From NCBI GenBank assembly GCA_903828245.1, contig CAIKLP010000021.1, positions 1 through 62,039 of the forward strand: a stretch of DNA of 62,039 nucleotides. Reading direction: 5' to 3'. Made by a program: the position numbers and the translations under genes. Shown here in pieces: positions 18,223 through 27,419 of the stretch; the stretch's first letter is position 1, and every line of letters starts with the position of its first letter. The DNA is from an uncultured bacterium. GTDB taxonomy: Bacteria > Bacteroidota > Bacteroidia > Sphingobacteriales > Sphingobacteriaceae. The notes under the pieces are model-generated. The model was not told where the DNA came from, ran no database searches, and saw nothing but the letters and a program-made list of their open reading frames with translations.

Positions 18223-19950
18223 TTGCATGAGTTCTGCTATATATTTGACAGGTGCACTGCCAAAACTTAAAAATGTTTCGTGAAATTTCTTTAAATTGAA
18301 TTGTTCTTTCTCTTTGTTTTGGATGGCTTCTCTTAAGTCAACAATCTCGGTGAAACCAGTAAAATAAGAGCAAAGCTGCACCTGTGTTAATGTTGCGCGT
18401 TTCCACTTTCCTTCGGCTTCGGCTTGTTGCTGAAACGCTTCTTTCGTTAATAGATCAATTACGGCTTCTTTTTGCATATTGTTTACTTGAATGCTGTAAT
18501 CAATAATGGTATTGCAAGTACTTCTTAAATTCCATTTATAGTACATTAACCACATGGCAGGATCGTTATTGCCATAGCCGTTTTCTAACATCATTTTTTC
18601 GGTATATACCGCCCAACCCTCTATCATTGCGCCATTGCCCAATATTGATTTAATTAAACTTGGCGATTGATTGGCGTAAACCAATTGGGTATAATGTCCG
18701 GGTATGGCTTCGTGGATATTTAAAATTTGTAAGATGTATTGATTGTATTCTCTTAAATAACTTTCGGCTGTGGCTTCATCCCATCCCGATAAAGAACCCA
18801 CATTATAATAGGTATTTCCATTTTTATCGTAAGGGCCAGGCGAAGAGATAGAAGCGCCGGCTACTCCAGCCATATACGCTGGTTCTTTTCTAACCACCAA
18901 TGGCTTAGAAGGGTCGATATAAATTAGGTTTTTATTTTTAATAAATTCAACTAATATTGGAATTTGTTTGTCGATAGCCGCTTGAAACTCACTAGGCTTC
19001 ACATGTTCAACCGATAATCGGTCTATCATTTTTTTAATAGCAATTAAAGAATCGCTCGGACAAGTTTCTGTTTTAAAATAGCTAGGCCATAATTGTTTGG
19101 TAATGGCATACATTTTTTGATGCAATTCTTTTTTATGGCTTAATGCTTTTTCGTAAATACCTTGGGCAGTATAATTGGATTGAATATCAAAGGCAAATTT
19201 TTCTTCGTATAATTCTTTTCCAATTCTAAAAGATTTTGGTTGCTCATTTTTTAGCTCTTTTAAAAAAGTACAATAAGATTGAATAGCCGAAATAGCATCT
19301 TTAGAAAGGCTTGTAATTTTTTCTTTTTCTTGGGCCGAAATGCTTGATTTTGTTAATGCCTGCACCAAGTCTACCTCGAATACAGATAGGCCTCCTATGT
19401 TTTGATCAATGGCCAATGCAGTGTGTTCTGCGGTTGGATTTTGTATATTTTTTTTTGCCGCTTCGTAATAAGCAGGTACAAATTTTAATCTTTCTTTTAC
19501 TGCTGCTAATCTTTGGTCTAATGGAGCGTAGTTATTATTGATGATTTCGGCAAAACCTTCCGAAACATTATATTGCGCTGGATTCCATTGATACGATTTA
19601 AATTTATTAATACTCCAAATACTCGATTTTAATTGGTTCTCCATTAAATAAAAATCGGTTTTATTTTGATTGTTTAAACTATCTAAATTAAACAATTTAA
19701 GACTATCTAATTGACTTTCTGCAAATGCAATTTCTTTTTTTCTTTGCGCATCATCGGGTATAGTGAGAAGGCTATCATTGTTATGAAAGCCAATGCTACT
19801 AGCCCAGTTGGGGTAAATGGTCCATAAAGAATTGATAAAATTTTCTTTATAGGCATCGAAATTTTGATTTTGAACTATTGCTGTTGATGGTTTTGTTTGT
19901 TTACAGGCAATTAAACTCATTGCAGCAATAACGATCAGTAGTTTTTTCAT
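18220..19950 (-). CDS. DUF885-family lipoprotein, probable metallopeptidase
   Basis: A 576-residue lipoprotein: lipobox LIAC gives acylated Cys16. The rest is the helical DUF885 domain. Near residue 411 it has HEAIPGHYTQ, an HExxPGH variant of a zinc-peptidase motif, and about 30 residues later IEGWAVYTEKM, whose glutamate is a likely third ligand. Family members are related to M32-like carboxypeptidases, though few have been tested. It lies 3 bp downstream of an OPT oligopeptide transporter, so external peptide trimming coupled to uptake is a reasonable inference. Confidence 0.85.
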   Translation of the reverse strand: MKKLLIVIAAMSLIACKQTKPSTAIVQNQNFDAYKENFINSLWTIYPNWASSIGFHNNDSLLTIPDDAQRKKEIAFAESQLDSLKLFNLDSLNNQNKTDFYLMENQLKSSIWSINKFKSYQWNPAQYNVSEGFAEIINNNYAPLDQRLAAVKERLKFVPAYYEAAKKNIQNPTAEHTALAIDQNIGGLSVFEVDLVQALTKSSISAQEKEKITSLSKDAISAIQSYCTFLKELKNEQPKSFRIGKELYEEKFAFDIQSNYTAQGIYEKALSHKKELHQKMYAITKQLWPSYFKTETCPSDSLIAIKKMIDRLSVEHVKPSEFQAAIDKQIPILVEFIKNKNLIYIDPSKPLVVRKEPAYMAGVAGASISSPGPYDKNGNTYYNVGSLSGWDEATAESYLREYNQYILQILNIHEAIPGHYTQLVYANQSPSLIKSILGNGAMIEGWAVYTEKMMLENGYGNNDPAMWLMYYKWNLRSTCNTIIDYSIQVNNMQKEAVIDLLTKEAFQQQAEAEGKWKRATLTQVQLCSYFTGFTEIVDLREAIQNKEKEQFNLKKFHETFLSFGSAPVKYIAELMQ

Positions 19951-19953
19951 AGT

Positions 19954-22041
19954 TTATTTTTTTAAGGCTACTCTCCATAGCGTTGCACCCATTAATATAA
20001 AGGCGCTGGTTCCAATTAAATAATAGTTTTCTTGATTGATATATTGTAAAATAGTAGTTTGTAAATTCAAATTATTGGTAAAATTACTCATGGTATTTAA
20101 TGCATTTTTTAACAATTCATTACTTACTATACTGCTATAATTAACGGTTAACATAGCAATGAGTACACCTGCCAATGCACCGCCAGCAACCAGTCCGGTG
20201 GCAAATAAACTTCCTTTGCCTAGTTCTTCATCTTCGGATGCTTCACCTTTACGTGTTTTCCAAAAAGTAACTCCTTTTTTAATACAACCACCCGCAAAAA
20301 TAGGAAGGGTAGTAGACAATGGCAAGTAAGCACCAACAGCAAATGACAAAGAGTTTACACCACATAATTCCATGGTGATAGAAAGAAACACACCTACCAA
20401 TACAAATTGCCAATCTAAATTATAAGATAAAATTCCTTTGATGAGTGTAGCCATGAGCGTGCCTTGTGGTGCGGGATAAGCATCCGAACCAATAGCATGA
20501 TGAATGCCTTGGTTCAACATAGCAGTTGTGGGAGTGTCTAAAATTTTAACAGTTAAACCTATAAAAATAGAAGAGACAATTGCGCCAATAAACAAGGCTA
20601 TTTGTTGGTATTTGGGAGTTGCCCCAATAAGGTATCCCGTTTTTAAATCTTGCGATGTGGCCCCTGCATTTGCAGCCGCAATACAGATCATGCCGCCAAC
20701 CACTAAAGCCATTGGTTCGTAGACTTTTCCTGTCCAACCGATGGCAATAAAAACTAAACAAGTACCCATTAAAGTAGCAATGGTCATTCCCGAAATTGGA
20801 TTATTCGATGAGCCAATTAATCCAACAATTCTGGAAGAAACGGTCACAAAAAAAGCACCAAATAAAACAACTAATACGCCAATTAATAATTTATTGAATA
20901 GCGAAGTGCCTGGAATTTGTGGTAATAAGGTCATTAAAATGATGAGTCCGATGCTGCCAAATAAAACTATTTTAATGTTTAAATCTTGTTCGGTTCTTTT
21001 TACTTTTTGATAGCTTTCATTGGTTTTGCTACTGGCTATGCTATCTTTAAACGATGCAATAATAGTAGGTATGGTTTTAAATAGTGTGATGAAACCACCC
21101 GCAGCTACAGCACCTGCACCTATCTGACGAATGTATGCTCTGTAAATTGCGCCCGCGGTATCCGAAAAAGTATGCGTCATTGGATTCCAATTACCAGGGC
21201 CACCTGCAGTTGCTAAATCTTTTAAATAACCAAGTTTTACTAATTGCGCAGCCGTGGTGTCCATGGGTACAAGGGTAGCTAATAATGGAATTAAACCAAG
21301 CCAAGCTATTACGCCACCTGCCACTAACACACCTGCTATTTTAAATCCAATAATATAACCCACGCCTAAATATTCGGGGGTAATTTCGCCCGCTATATTT
21401 GCCGATGGAAAAAATTTATTGGTTTGTTTGGTTACAAATTCTGGTGCTTCGGCAATCACATGAAAAACTTTTTGTAAGAAAGCGTAAACAATGGCAAAAC
21501 CTAATCCTTGAAAAGCGGTCTTAGCAAAATCCCCGCCTTTTTCGCCCGCCTTTAAAACCGCTGCACAAGCAGTACCTTCGGGGTATGGTAGGCTTTCGTG
21601 TTCTTTTACAATCAAAGATCTTCTGAGTGGAATCATCATTAATGTGCCTAATATTCCGCCAAAGATGGCCAAGGTTAAAATGCTGATATATCCAAAATAC
21701 ATTTCGCCACTACTGCTGCCATTTTCATTGGCACTTAAAAATAAAAAACCAGGAAGTGTAAATACCACGCCAGCAGCAATAGATTCGCCAGCAGATCCTG
21801 TTGTTTGAATGATATTATTTTCTAAAATGGTGGTATTAAAAAATTTCTTTCCTAGGGTAATAGCAATAACCGCAATTGGAATAGAAGCGGAAACTGTTAG
21901 CCCTGCTTTTAGTGCTAAATATACAGTTGCTGCACCAAAAATAATTCCAAAAATACTACCGAGTAAAATAGACTTTAAGGTAAACTCTGCCATCTTACTT
22001 TCGTCGGGCACAAATGGTTTAAACAGTTTATTTTCTTCCAT
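19954..22041 (-). CDS. OPT-family oligopeptide transporter
   Basis: A 695-residue inner-membrane transporter with about 15 predicted helices, of the OPT superfamily that imports oligopeptides (and in some branches metal chelates). Recognisable segments are ILLGSIFGIIFGAATVYLALKAG near the start, ESLPYPEGTACAAVLKAGE, and NPISGMTIATLMGT with AANAGATSQDLKTGYLIGA further on, all typical of bacterial OPT. It forms an operon with the DUF885 peptidase and is divergent from the POT transporter, with a repeat-rich intergenic region between them. Confidence 0.93.
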   Translation of the reverse strand: MEENKLFKPFVPDESKMAEFTLKSILLGSIFGIIFGAATVYLALKAGLTVSASIPIAVIAITLGKKFFNTTILENNIIQTTGSAGESIAAGVVFTLPGFLFLSANENGSSSGEMYFGYISILTLAIFGGILGTLMMIPLRRSLIVKEHESLPYPEGTACAAVLKAGEKGGDFAKTAFQGLGFAIVYAFLQKVFHVIAEAPEFVTKQTNKFFPSANIAGEITPEYLGVGYIIGFKIAGVLVAGGVIAWLGLIPLLATLVPMDTTAAQLVKLGYLKDLATAGGPGNWNPMTHTFSDTAGAIYRAYIRQIGAGAVAAGGFITLFKTIPTIIASFKDSIASSKTNESYQKVKRTEQDLNIKIVLFGSIGLIILMTLLPQIPGTSLFNKLLIGVLVVLFGAFFVTVSSRIVGLIGSSNNPISGMTIATLMGTCLVFIAIGWTGKVYEPMALVVGGMICIAAANAGATSQDLKTGYLIGATPKYQQIALFIGAIVSSIFIGLTVKILDTPTTAMLNQGIHHAIGSDAYPAPQGTLMATLIKGILSYNLDWQFVLVGVFLSITMELCGVNSLSFAVGAYLPLSTTLPIFAGGCIKKGVTFWKTRKGEASEDEELGKGSLFATGLVAGGALAGVLIAMLTVNYSSIVSNELLKNALNTMSNFTNNLNLQTTILQYINQENYYLIGTSAFILMGATLWRVALKK

Positions 22042-22116
22042 GTATTTTTTTGTTTGTACAAATTATAAAAATAAATATAGCATTTAGATTCAAAAAAATC
22101 CCTAATTAATCTCCGA

Positions 22117-22136
22117 CCAAAGTGTAGATACTTTGG
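22117..22136. promoter_or_regulatory. dyad CCAAAGT-N6-ACTTTGG between OPT and POT genes
   Basis: A perfect 7-bp inverted repeat with 6-bp spacer inside the 260-bp divergent intergenic region, 76 bp from the OPT start and 166 bp from the POT start. Its size fits the operator of a dimeric regulator. No regulator gene is adjacent, so the binding protein is unknown. Confidence 0.5.
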
Positions 22137-22216
22137 ACACATGAACTGGTTTAATTCACAATTTTTAGCTATAAATACTTGTAAATCAGTTAATTTGCGA
22201 TGTGCTTAATTAAAGT

Positions 22217-22274
22217 TTGTAAAAAGGATTTCAAAAAGTATCTTGCAGATTGTAAAAAGTACAAATGAGTACTT
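22217..22274 (+). promoter_or_regulatory. direct repeats and second dyad upstream of the POT gene
   Basis: TTGTAAAAAG occurs at 22217-22226 and again, exactly 33 bp later, at 22250-22259; a near copy TTTCAAAAAG lies between them at 22229-22238. The last copy runs into a perfect dyad AAGTAC-N6-GTACTT at 22257-22274, ending 27 bp before the POT start. I see no exact TAnnTTTG box here. A regulatory role is inferred from structure and position. Confidence 0.45.
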
Positions 22275-22301
22275 AACCATTTTAAATTTAAAAGAAAAAA
22301 T

Positions 22302-23978
22302 ATGAGTAACACCGCAACAAAATCGGCCCATCCTAAAGGACTTTGGGTTTTATTTGGAACAGAAATGTGGGAGCGTTTCAATTTTTATGGAATGCGCGCC
22401 ATTTTAACTTTGTTCTTAGTAAATTCTTTAATGATGAAAGAAGAAGATGCTTCTTTAATTTATGGAGGATTTTTAGGATTATGTTATTTAACCCCAATGC
22501 TTGGTGGTTTTATCGCCGATCGTTTTTTTGGAAACAGAAACTGCATATTACTTGGTGGTTTAATGATGGCTGTTGGACAGTTTTTACTTTTTGCAAGTGC
22601 GAGTGTTTTTGGCACTAATTTACCACTTGCCAATACGTTAATGTGGTCTGCTTTAGGAATCATCATTTTTGGAAATGGTTTTTTCAAACCAAATATTTCG
22701 AGTATGGTGGGTAGTTTATATCCTAAACAAGAAAAAAATAAATTAGATACGGCATTCACTATCTTTTATATGGGTATTAACTTAGGGGCATTCTTAGGTC
22801 AATTAATTTGTCCATTAATTGGTGATGTGAAAGATGCAGCTGGCATTAGAGATATCCATGCTTTTAAATTTGGATTCCTAGCGGCTTCTATTGCAATGTT
22901 AATAGGAACAGCTGTATTTTATTTCTTAAAAAATAAATATGTTGTTACGCCAGATGGCAAACCACTTGGCGGCTTACCTTCAAAAAATGAAAGTTCAGAT
23001 TTCGAAGAAGGGGAATCTCAAAAGGCTGTATTTTCTAATAAAGCATTAATCACTGCGGTAATTGCATTCTTTGTTTTAGGTGCAACCATTCATTTTCAAC
23101 TGGGACAAAATTTAATTTATTCTTTAATTTATTCGAGTGGTTTAACCTTAGCTGGATTAATTATATCGGATACTTCTTTAACCAAAATAGAGCGTGATCG
23201 TATTTTTGTGATTTATATAGTTGCATTCTTTGTGATCTTCTTTTGGGCTGCCTTTGAGCAAGCGGGTTCTTCTTTAACTTTTATTGCCGATAACCAAACC
23301 GATCGTAATTTCTTTGGATGGAATATGCCACCTTCTATGGTGCAAATCTTTAATGGTTTATTTGTGGTTGCCTTTGCGGTTCCATTTAGTATGTTATGGG
23401 ATTATTTAAGAAGTAAAGACAGAGAACCAATTTCGCCAATGAAACAATCTTTTGGTTTAGCATTAATTGCATTGAGTTATTTCATCATAGCGTACAATGT
23501 AAAAGATTTAGGCAATTCGGGCTTATTGGCAATCAAATGGTTAATTTTATTATACTTAATTCAAACAGCTGCCGAATTATGTTTATCGCCAATTGGTTTG
23601 TCTTTAGTAGGTAAATTATCTCCTAAAAGATTTTCGTCATTATTATATGGGGTATTCTTTTTATCGAATGCATCTGGTTATGCATTGGCTGGAACACTCG
23701 GATCTATTATGCCTGCAACCGGCGATAAATTTATCAAAGCACAGGAATTAGGCATCGACTTACAAGGTGTTTTAGATAAAAAAGTGGTACCTACTACCGA
23801 ACAATTAAGCTTATTATCACAGAATCAAATTTCAGATCACAACCCTGTTTTTGCTGGATTTGAGATCCATAATTTATTTGAATTCTTTATGGTGTTTGTT
23901 ATTTTAACCGGATTAGCTGCGATTATTTTATTCGCATTAACACCTAAGTTGAAAAAACTAATGCATGGGGTGAGGTAA
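22302..23978 (+). CDS. POT/PTR2-family proton-dependent peptide transporter
   Basis: A 558-residue di/tripeptide-proton symporter of the POT (PTR2) branch of the major facilitator superfamily. Family motifs are clear: EMWERFNFYGMRAILTLFL in helix 1 (with the ExxERFxYYG-type proton-coupling motif), LTPMLGGFIADRFFGNR and GNGFFKPNISSMVG. The C-terminal half has AAELCLSPIGLSLVGKLSP, the second PTR signature. Twelve or more helices are predicted. It is divergent from the OPT/DUF885 operon and ends at a bidirectional terminator. Confidence 0.95.
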   Translation: MSNTATKSAHPKGLWVLFGTEMWERFNFYGMRAILTLFLVNSLMMKEEDASLIYGGFLGLCYLTPMLGGFIADRFFGNRNCILLGGLMMAVGQFLLFASASVFGTNLPLANTLMWSALGIIIFGNGFFKPNISSMVGSLYPKQEKNKLDTAFTIFYMGINLGAFLGQLICPLIGDVKDAAGIRDIHAFKFGFLAASIAMLIGTAVFYFLKNKYVVTPDGKPLGGLPSKNESSDFEEGESQKAVFSNKALITAVIAFFVLGATIHFQLGQNLIYSLIYSSGLTLAGLIISDTSLTKIERDRIFVIYIVAFFVIFFWAAFEQAGSSLTFIADNQTDRNFFGWNMPPSMVQIFNGLFVVAFAVPFSMLWDYLRSKDREPISPMKQSFGLALIALSYFIIAYNVKDLGNSGLLAIKWLILLYLIQTAAELCLSPIGLSLVGKLSPKRFSSLLYGVFFLSNASGYALAGTLGSIMPATGDKFIKAQELGIDLQGVLDKKVVPTTEQLSLLSQNQISDHNPVFAGFEIHNLFEFFMVFVILTGLAAIILFALTPKLKKLMHGVR

Positions 23979-23994
23979 TTTATTGAATCCTAAT

Positions 23995-24029
23995 AAAAAA
24001 AAGCGAAGAGTGATCTCTTCGCTTTTTTT
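23995..24029. terminator. bidirectional terminator between POT and MFS genes
   Basis: Nine-base-pair stem AGCGAAGAG/CTCTTCGCT with TGAT loop, preceded by an A run and followed by seven T, serving the convergent genes on either side. Confidence 0.88.
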
Positions 24030-24033
24030 ATGC

Positions 24034-25203
24034 TTAGGCAGCAGGTACCCACCAAGCAAAATAACAGATGACCAAACAAGTTCCAATGCCTGTATAAATA
24101 AATAGGGCGTCTGCGCCAAAGCTATACCAAATAAGCCCAGCAGCGCTACTCGAAATTAAGGTAGCGATACTTTGCAAGCTGGTAAAGGTGCCTAATGCAG
24201 TAGCCATTTGAGAGCGAGTAGTTAAATTACTAATCCATGCTTTTCCAATACCTTCGGTAGCTGCGGCGTATATTCCATAAATAAAAAATAAGAAAATAAG
24301 TAAATTATTACCACTAAAAAATGCCATGCCAAAATAGCTTAGGGCAAAAATAAATAAGCCCAATAGAAAAATGATTTTCAATCCAATTTTATCGGCTAAT
24401 ACACCAAGTGGAAAAGAAAAGAAAGCATAAATTAAATTATAAAACATAAATAGCCCTATTACATAACTATCATTCACCCCAAATTCTTTGGCTTTTAATA
24501 ATAAAAAGACATCGGAACTATTTATTAAACTGAAGCCCAGTAGGCCTATCACTAAATTTTTATAATTACTTGAGCTGTTTTTCCAAAAATCAAAAAAGCC
24601 CGATAGCTTTATTTTTTCATGATTATTGACAAAATGATTTTGCTTGCTTTCTTTAATTAATCCGGAACTGAGTATGGCTAATAAGCCAGGTATAAAAGCA
24701 ATTAAAAATAAGTTTTTATAATCGCCGGGATAATAGTGTAAATAGATTAATGCAATGCCTGGTCCCAAGACCGCGCCTAAGGTGTCTAATGAGCGATGAA
24801 AGCCAAAAACTTTTGCTTTATTACCTTCCGTCGATTCGTCGGAGATTAAGGCGTCACGGGCCGCCGTTCTAATTCCTTTGCCTAATCGGTCGAAGCTGCG
24901 CATCAAAAAGACCCAAAAAGGATTGGCAAACAAAACCATTAGGGGTCTTGCAATGCCACTCAAACCATAACCGGCTTGCACGAATGGTACTCTTTTGCCA
25001 ATGTTATCAGACCATTTTCCAAAATAACCTTTACTCAGCCCCGTTAAGGCTTCTGCAAATCCTTCAAACACCCCAATCAAAACAATAGAAAATCCAAGAG
25101 ATTGTAAATACATCGGTAAAACTGGATAGAGCATTTCGCTCGCCATATCAGTAAATAAACTGATGAGCGAGAGTACCCATATGGTTTTAGTAATGTATTT
25201 CAA
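24034..25203 (-). CDS. MFS transporter
   Basis: A 389-residue major facilitator with 12 predicted helices. The N-terminal half shows SLISLFTDMASEMLYPVLPM, ALTGLSKGYFGKWSDNIGKR (the loop 2-3 DxxGR-type motif) and FDRLGKGIRTAARDALISD, a segment typical of a bacterial MFS group near multidrug or sugar-phosphate-like exporters. The second half has VLADKIGLKIIF. Substrate cannot be told from sequence. It lies 6 bp downstream of the DPP IV-like gene, so they are probably co-transcribed, which hints at dipeptide or amino-acid handling. Confidence 0.88.
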   Translation of the reverse strand: MKYITKTIWVLSLISLFTDMASEMLYPVLPMYLQSLGFSIVLIGVFEGFAEALTGLSKGYFGKWSDNIGKRVPFVQAGYGLSGIARPLMVLFANPFWVFLMRSFDRLGKGIRTAARDALISDESTEGNKAKVFGFHRSLDTLGAVLGPGIALIYLHYYPGDYKNLFLIAFIPGLLAILSSGLIKESKQNHFVNNHEKIKLSGFFDFWKNSSSNYKNLVIGLLGFSLINSSDVFLLLKAKEFGVNDSYVIGLFMFYNLIYAFFSFPLGVLADKIGLKIIFLLGLFIFALSYFGMAFFSGNNLLIFLFFIYGIYAAATEGIGKAWISNLTTRSQMATALGTFTSLQSIATLISSSAAGLIWYSFGADALFIYTGIGTCLVICYFAWWVPAA

Positions 25204-25209
25204 TATTGT

Positions 25210-27417
25210 TTAAAGGTTTGTTAAAATAAAATCAGTCATTAAATTATACAGATGCAAGCGGGTTGTACCACCAGCAATCGAATGGTTTTTGTTTGGATAA
25301 TAAGCAGATTCAAATTTCTTATTGGCTTTAATCATGGCGCTTACCATGTCTGCAGCGTTTTGAAAATGTACGTTATCATCTGCTGTACCATGAATGATTA
25401 AAAATTTACCTTTTATTTTATCTACAAAATTGATCGGTGAATTTTCTTCAAAGCCTGCATTGTTTTCTTTTGGCGTATGCAAATATCTTTCGGTATAAAT
25501 AGAATCATAATATTTCCAATTGGTTACTGGAGCAACTGCTATTGCCATTTTAAAAAAGTCTGCGCCTTTGGTTATGGCAAGTGCCGACATGTATCCGCCA
25601 AAACTCCAGCCTTGAATACCAATGCGGCTTGCATCTATATAGCTTTGTGCGCCCAACCATTTAGCCGCATTTATTTGATCTGCTATTTCTAGTTTTCCTA
25701 ATTGTAAAAAAGTACATTTTTTAAATGCCGAACCTCTTGCACCTGTGCCTCTATTATCTACACAAACTACAATATATCCTTTAGCCGCAAGCATTTGATA
25801 CCACATATAGTTTGCAGATCCCCAAGCGTCTGTCACTTGTTGCGAGCCTGGTCCACCATATAAAAACATAAATACCGGATATTTTTTCTTTGCATCAAAA
25901 TCTTTTGGTTTAATCATCCAGGCATTGAGTAAAGTATTATTTTCTGTAGGTATAGTAAGAAATTCTTTCTTGCTGAGCGCAAATTCGTTTAACCTATTTT
26001 TTAGGGTTTGGTTTGTTTCCAACACCCTCATTTCTAATCCAGTTTGGTCGTGTAAGCTAATAAAATTAGGGGTATTGGCATTGGAATAGAAATTGATATA
26101 ATAGGCACAATTGCTACTAAAAGTAGCATTGTTTGTACCAATACTTTTAGATAATTGTTTCATTCCTTTGCCATTAATTCCAATGGAATAAATTTCTCTT
26201 TGCATGGCATTTACCGCGGCAGCTTGAAAATAAATGGTGTTTTCTTTTTCATTCAAACCATAAAAACTAGTGAGATCCCAATTGCCTTTAGTGATTTGGT
26301 TGATGAGCTTACCTTTTAAATCGTATAAATACAAATGATTAAAACCATCTTTTTCAGAACTGATAATAAATTGATTTGAATTTTTTAGAAAATACAAATC
26401 GTCATTTATATCTATATAGGTACTTGATTTTTCGTTTAATATAACAGTCGATTTTCCGGTATTTGCATTAACTAACAGGTAGTCTAAATTATCTTGGTGT
26501 CTGTTTAATCTTAGCACACATAGGGTATTGGGCTGATTGGTCCATTTAATTCTAGGAATATATTGGCTCGAATCGTTGCCAATTGCTACTGGTATGGTTT
26601 GTTGATTTTGAAGGTCATAAATATGCAAACTAATGGTTGCATTCTCTTCTCCTGCTTTTGGGTATTTATATTGATACGATGTAGGATATAATTCTCCATA
26701 TTGTGTCATGCTAAAGCGTTTGACTTGGCTCTCGTTAAATTTATAAAAAGCAATTTTTTTACTATCTGGCGACCAAAAAAATGCACGCGTAAAAGCAAAT
26801 TCTTCTTCATTGACCCAATCGGTTCCGCCGTTAATAATTTGTTCCCAAGCGCCATCATCCGTAATTTTTGTTTCTGCTCGGGTTGCTATATTTCTAATGA
26901 AGAGGTTGTTTTCTCTTGCAAAAGCCACATTTAATCCATCTGGAGAAACAGTAGCAAACTGTTGTTTGCCATAATCAGATAGGTTTTGCAGCGTTTTAGT
27001 GCTTCTGTTGTAGATATAACAAAGTGATTTGGTAGAACGGCGATAGATTCTTTCTGTGGCGTTAGTAATGATAATATACTTTTCGTCATCGCTGAAATAA
27101 TAATCTTCTAATTTAATTTGTACGATTTCGTTGGGTAGTTTTATTTGCAAATCGGCTTCGCTAACAATAGTATCTGTTACTTTTCCAGTAGCATAACTAT
27201 AAGCCAATATATAATTTTGTTTTGTGTTAGGATCGGTATAAAAGCTGCTGTATCTTTTCCCGTCTTTCATGCTTTGCAGTCCATTGATGCTTTTTGCAGC
27301 AAAGTAATTTTTAGCCCAAATGTCTTCGTTACTAAGTGTTTTTTTAGGGCTGTTTTCTTGTGCATGAAGTATAATACTCCAACCTACTATTATGCCTAAC
27401 AAAGCAAATCTTTTCAT
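25210..27417 (-). CDS. S9-family dipeptidyl peptidase IV-like protease
   Basis: A 735-residue secreted serine peptidase. After a signal peptide (cleavage near LHA-Q) comes an eight-bladed beta-propeller-like region (~40-480) containing GTDWVNEEEF, the DPP IV double-glutamate motif that grips the substrate's free N-terminus. The C-terminal alpha/beta-hydrolase domain has GWSFGGY with nucleophile Ser605, an Asp at 680/681 in GTADDNVHF and His712 in NKNHSIAGG. The expected activity is release of Xaa-Pro dipeptides in the periplasm. It sits between an unknown secreted protein (2 bp) and an MFS transporter (6 bp). Confidence 0.95.
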   Translation of the reverse strand: MKRFALLGIIVGWSIILHAQENSPKKTLSNEDIWAKNYFAAKSINGLQSMKDGKRYSSFYTDPNTKQNYILAYSYATGKVTDTIVSEADLQIKLPNEIVQIKLEDYYFSDDEKYIIITNATERIYRRSTKSLCYIYNRSTKTLQNLSDYGKQQFATVSPDGLNVAFARENNLFIRNIATRAETKITDDGAWEQIINGGTDWVNEEEFAFTRAFFWSPDSKKIAFYKFNESQVKRFSMTQYGELYPTSYQYKYPKAGEENATISLHIYDLQNQQTIPVAIGNDSSQYIPRIKWTNQPNTLCVLRLNRHQDNLDYLLVNANTGKSTVILNEKSSTYIDINDDLYFLKNSNQFIISSEKDGFNHLYLYDLKGKLINQITKGNWDLTSFYGLNEKENTIYFQAAAVNAMQREIYSIGINGKGMKQLSKSIGTNNATFSSNCAYYINFYSNANTPNFISLHDQTGLEMRVLETNQTLKNRLNEFALSKKEFLTIPTENNTLLNAWMIKPKDFDAKKKYPVFMFLYGGPGSQQVTDAWGSANYMWYQMLAAKGYIVVCVDNRGTGARGSAFKKCTFLQLGKLEIADQINAAKWLGAQSYIDASRIGIQGWSFGGYMSALAITKGADFFKMAIAVAPVTNWKYYDSIYTERYLHTPKENNAGFEENSPINFVDKIKGKFLIIHGTADDNVHFQNAADMVSAMIKANKKFESAYYPNKNHSIAGGTTRLHLYNLMTDFILTNL

Positions 27418-27419
27418 TT

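Noticed and set aside
20741-21010. An 89-codon plus-strand open frame inside the OPT gene
   Set aside because: Antisense shadow of a conserved transporter gene; no recognisable protein and no promoter.
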